This document shows, piece by piece, positions 40,644 to 41,149 of a DNA stretch of 41,149 bases. A program made the translations under genes and the position numbers. The notes beneath the pieces were generated by a model. It made no database searches. It had not been told where the DNA came from and was given only the letters and a program-made list of their open reading frames with translations. Origin of the DNA: a virus; IMG/VR virus record IMGVR_UViG_3300022562_000348, positions 1 through 41,149 of that record. One strand, given 5' to 3'. Each line of letters begins with the position of its first letter. Position 1 is the first letter of the stretch.

Positions 40644-41149
40644 ATGGCTCAAAAACAATTCTTTCTGATTATCGACACTGAAACGACCATTAAAGATACG
40701 GTCGCGGATTTTGGCGCGATTGTTGTGGATCGCAAAGGCGTTATTCACAAAGAATGCAGCGTTATGGTCGCGGGTCATTTTGGTACGTTTGACCTGTTCT
40801 ATGACAACAGCAACGATTCTCTGTGGGGCCGTCGTGGTCTGGAGATGCGCACGGCAAACTATATGCGCATGCTGGAAGAGGGCACGCGACAAATGGCAAG
40901 CGTTGCCGCCATCAATCGCTGGCTTGAAAAGGTCGCCGCGCTGTATCCGGGAATTGAATTGACCGCTTATAATCTGGCATTCGATGCGGGTAAAATGGCG
41001 AATACCGGAATTGACGTTAGCATGTTCCCGAAGCGGTTTTGCTTGTGGCACAAAGCATTTGCCATGTTCGCGCACACCAAAAAATATCGCGAATTCATTC
41101 TGGCGAATCACTTGTTTAATCCGCCGACCGAAAAAGGCAATATGTCTTT
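40644..41149 (+). CDS. DEDD 3'-5' exonuclease, cut by window end
   Basis: The frame is open to the window's end, so the gene is incomplete (about 168 codons seen). Motif I is FLIIDTETT near residue 11, motif II is TAYNLAFDAGKM near residue 117, where D122 is expected to bind metal; motif III lies beyond the window. It belongs to the DnaQ-like DEDD family, which degrades or proofreads DNA or RNA from the 3' end. I chose the ATG at 40644 (MAQKQFF), 9 nt after GGGG (40631-40634); the ATG at 40638 is too close to it. It follows the HAD phosphatase closely. Family likely; role unknown. Confidence 0.82.
   Translation, partial: MAQKQFFLIIDTETTIKDTVADFGAIVVDRKGVIHKECSVMVAGHFGTFDLFYDNSNDSLWGRRGLEMRTANYMRMLEEGTRQMASVAAINRWLEKVAALYPGIELTAYNLAFDAGKMANTGIDVSMFPKRFCLWHKAFAMFAHTKKYREFILANHLFNPPTEKGNMS

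Noticed and set aside
40134-41111. 325-codon minus-strand open frame
   Set aside because: It lies opposite the HAD phosphatase and DEDD exonuclease genes, which have clear motifs; it has no ribosome-binding site or recognisable family and is best explained by codon bias of the genes on the other strand.

Overview
The window is a contiguous 41 kb piece of a tailed double-stranded DNA phage (Caudoviricetes). HK97-type head genes (portal, S78 protease/capsid), a tail tube gene, a -1 frameshifted tail assembly chaperone and a 3055-residue tape measure, with no sheath gene, indicate a siphovirus with a very long tail. The host should be Gram-negative, because an Rz/Rz1-type spanin pair with a lipobox accompanies an M15-type endolysin, and many promoters look like host sigma70 promoters. 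I cannot name the host or the phage species. No integrase, lysogeny repressor, tRNA, CRISPR or insertion sequence was seen.

Layout. (1) 1-8509, rightward: DNA replication, recombination and nucleotide metabolism. It holds an SF2 helicase (cut by the window edge), an unknown protein, a gp32-like ssDNA-binding protein, an SbcD/SbcC (gp47/gp46) pair, a PD-(D/E)XK nuclease, a 5'-3' flap exonuclease, dUTPase and an adenosylcobalamin-type class II ribonucleotide reductase. Most genes overlap or abut. (2) 8511-8547: a bidirectional terminator between convergent operons. (3) 8550-36543, leftward (transcription order right to left): small terminase, TPR-glycosyltransferase-like protein, large terminase, HNH nuclease, portal, protease-scaffold-capsid fusion, connector/neck proteins, tail tube, G/GT chaperones, tape measure, tail tip and fibres, then holin, spanins, endolysin and two small membrane proteins. 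(4) 36544-36708: a divergent promoter region. (5) 36709-37949, rightward: two genes built from five copies of one KOW/SH3-like repeat, then a terminator. (6) 37950-41149, rightward: a compositionally distinct region of short genes, several with their own promoter, probably early genes. It contains tandem repeats, perfect palindromes over promoters, a hairpin-dense non-coding stretch, a HAD phosphatase and a DEDD exonuclease that runs off the window.

Two signals stand out beyond ordinary annotation. First, several promoters place an ATG at the predicted transcription start: the -10 box is followed by 5 or 6 nt and then ATG. Genes starting this way (899, 38316, 39929, and nearly 33608) lack a Shine-Dalgarno sequence, which suggests leaderless mRNAs. 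Second, the left-module promoters share an A/T-tract next to TTGAtT, 17 nt, TATAaT, while the right-hand module uses promoters without the tract and carries inverted-repeat operator-like sites. Hairpins with UNCG-like loops follow the SSB, capsid and tail-tube genes, the products needed in most copies. All motif statements come from reading the sequence; no database search was run.
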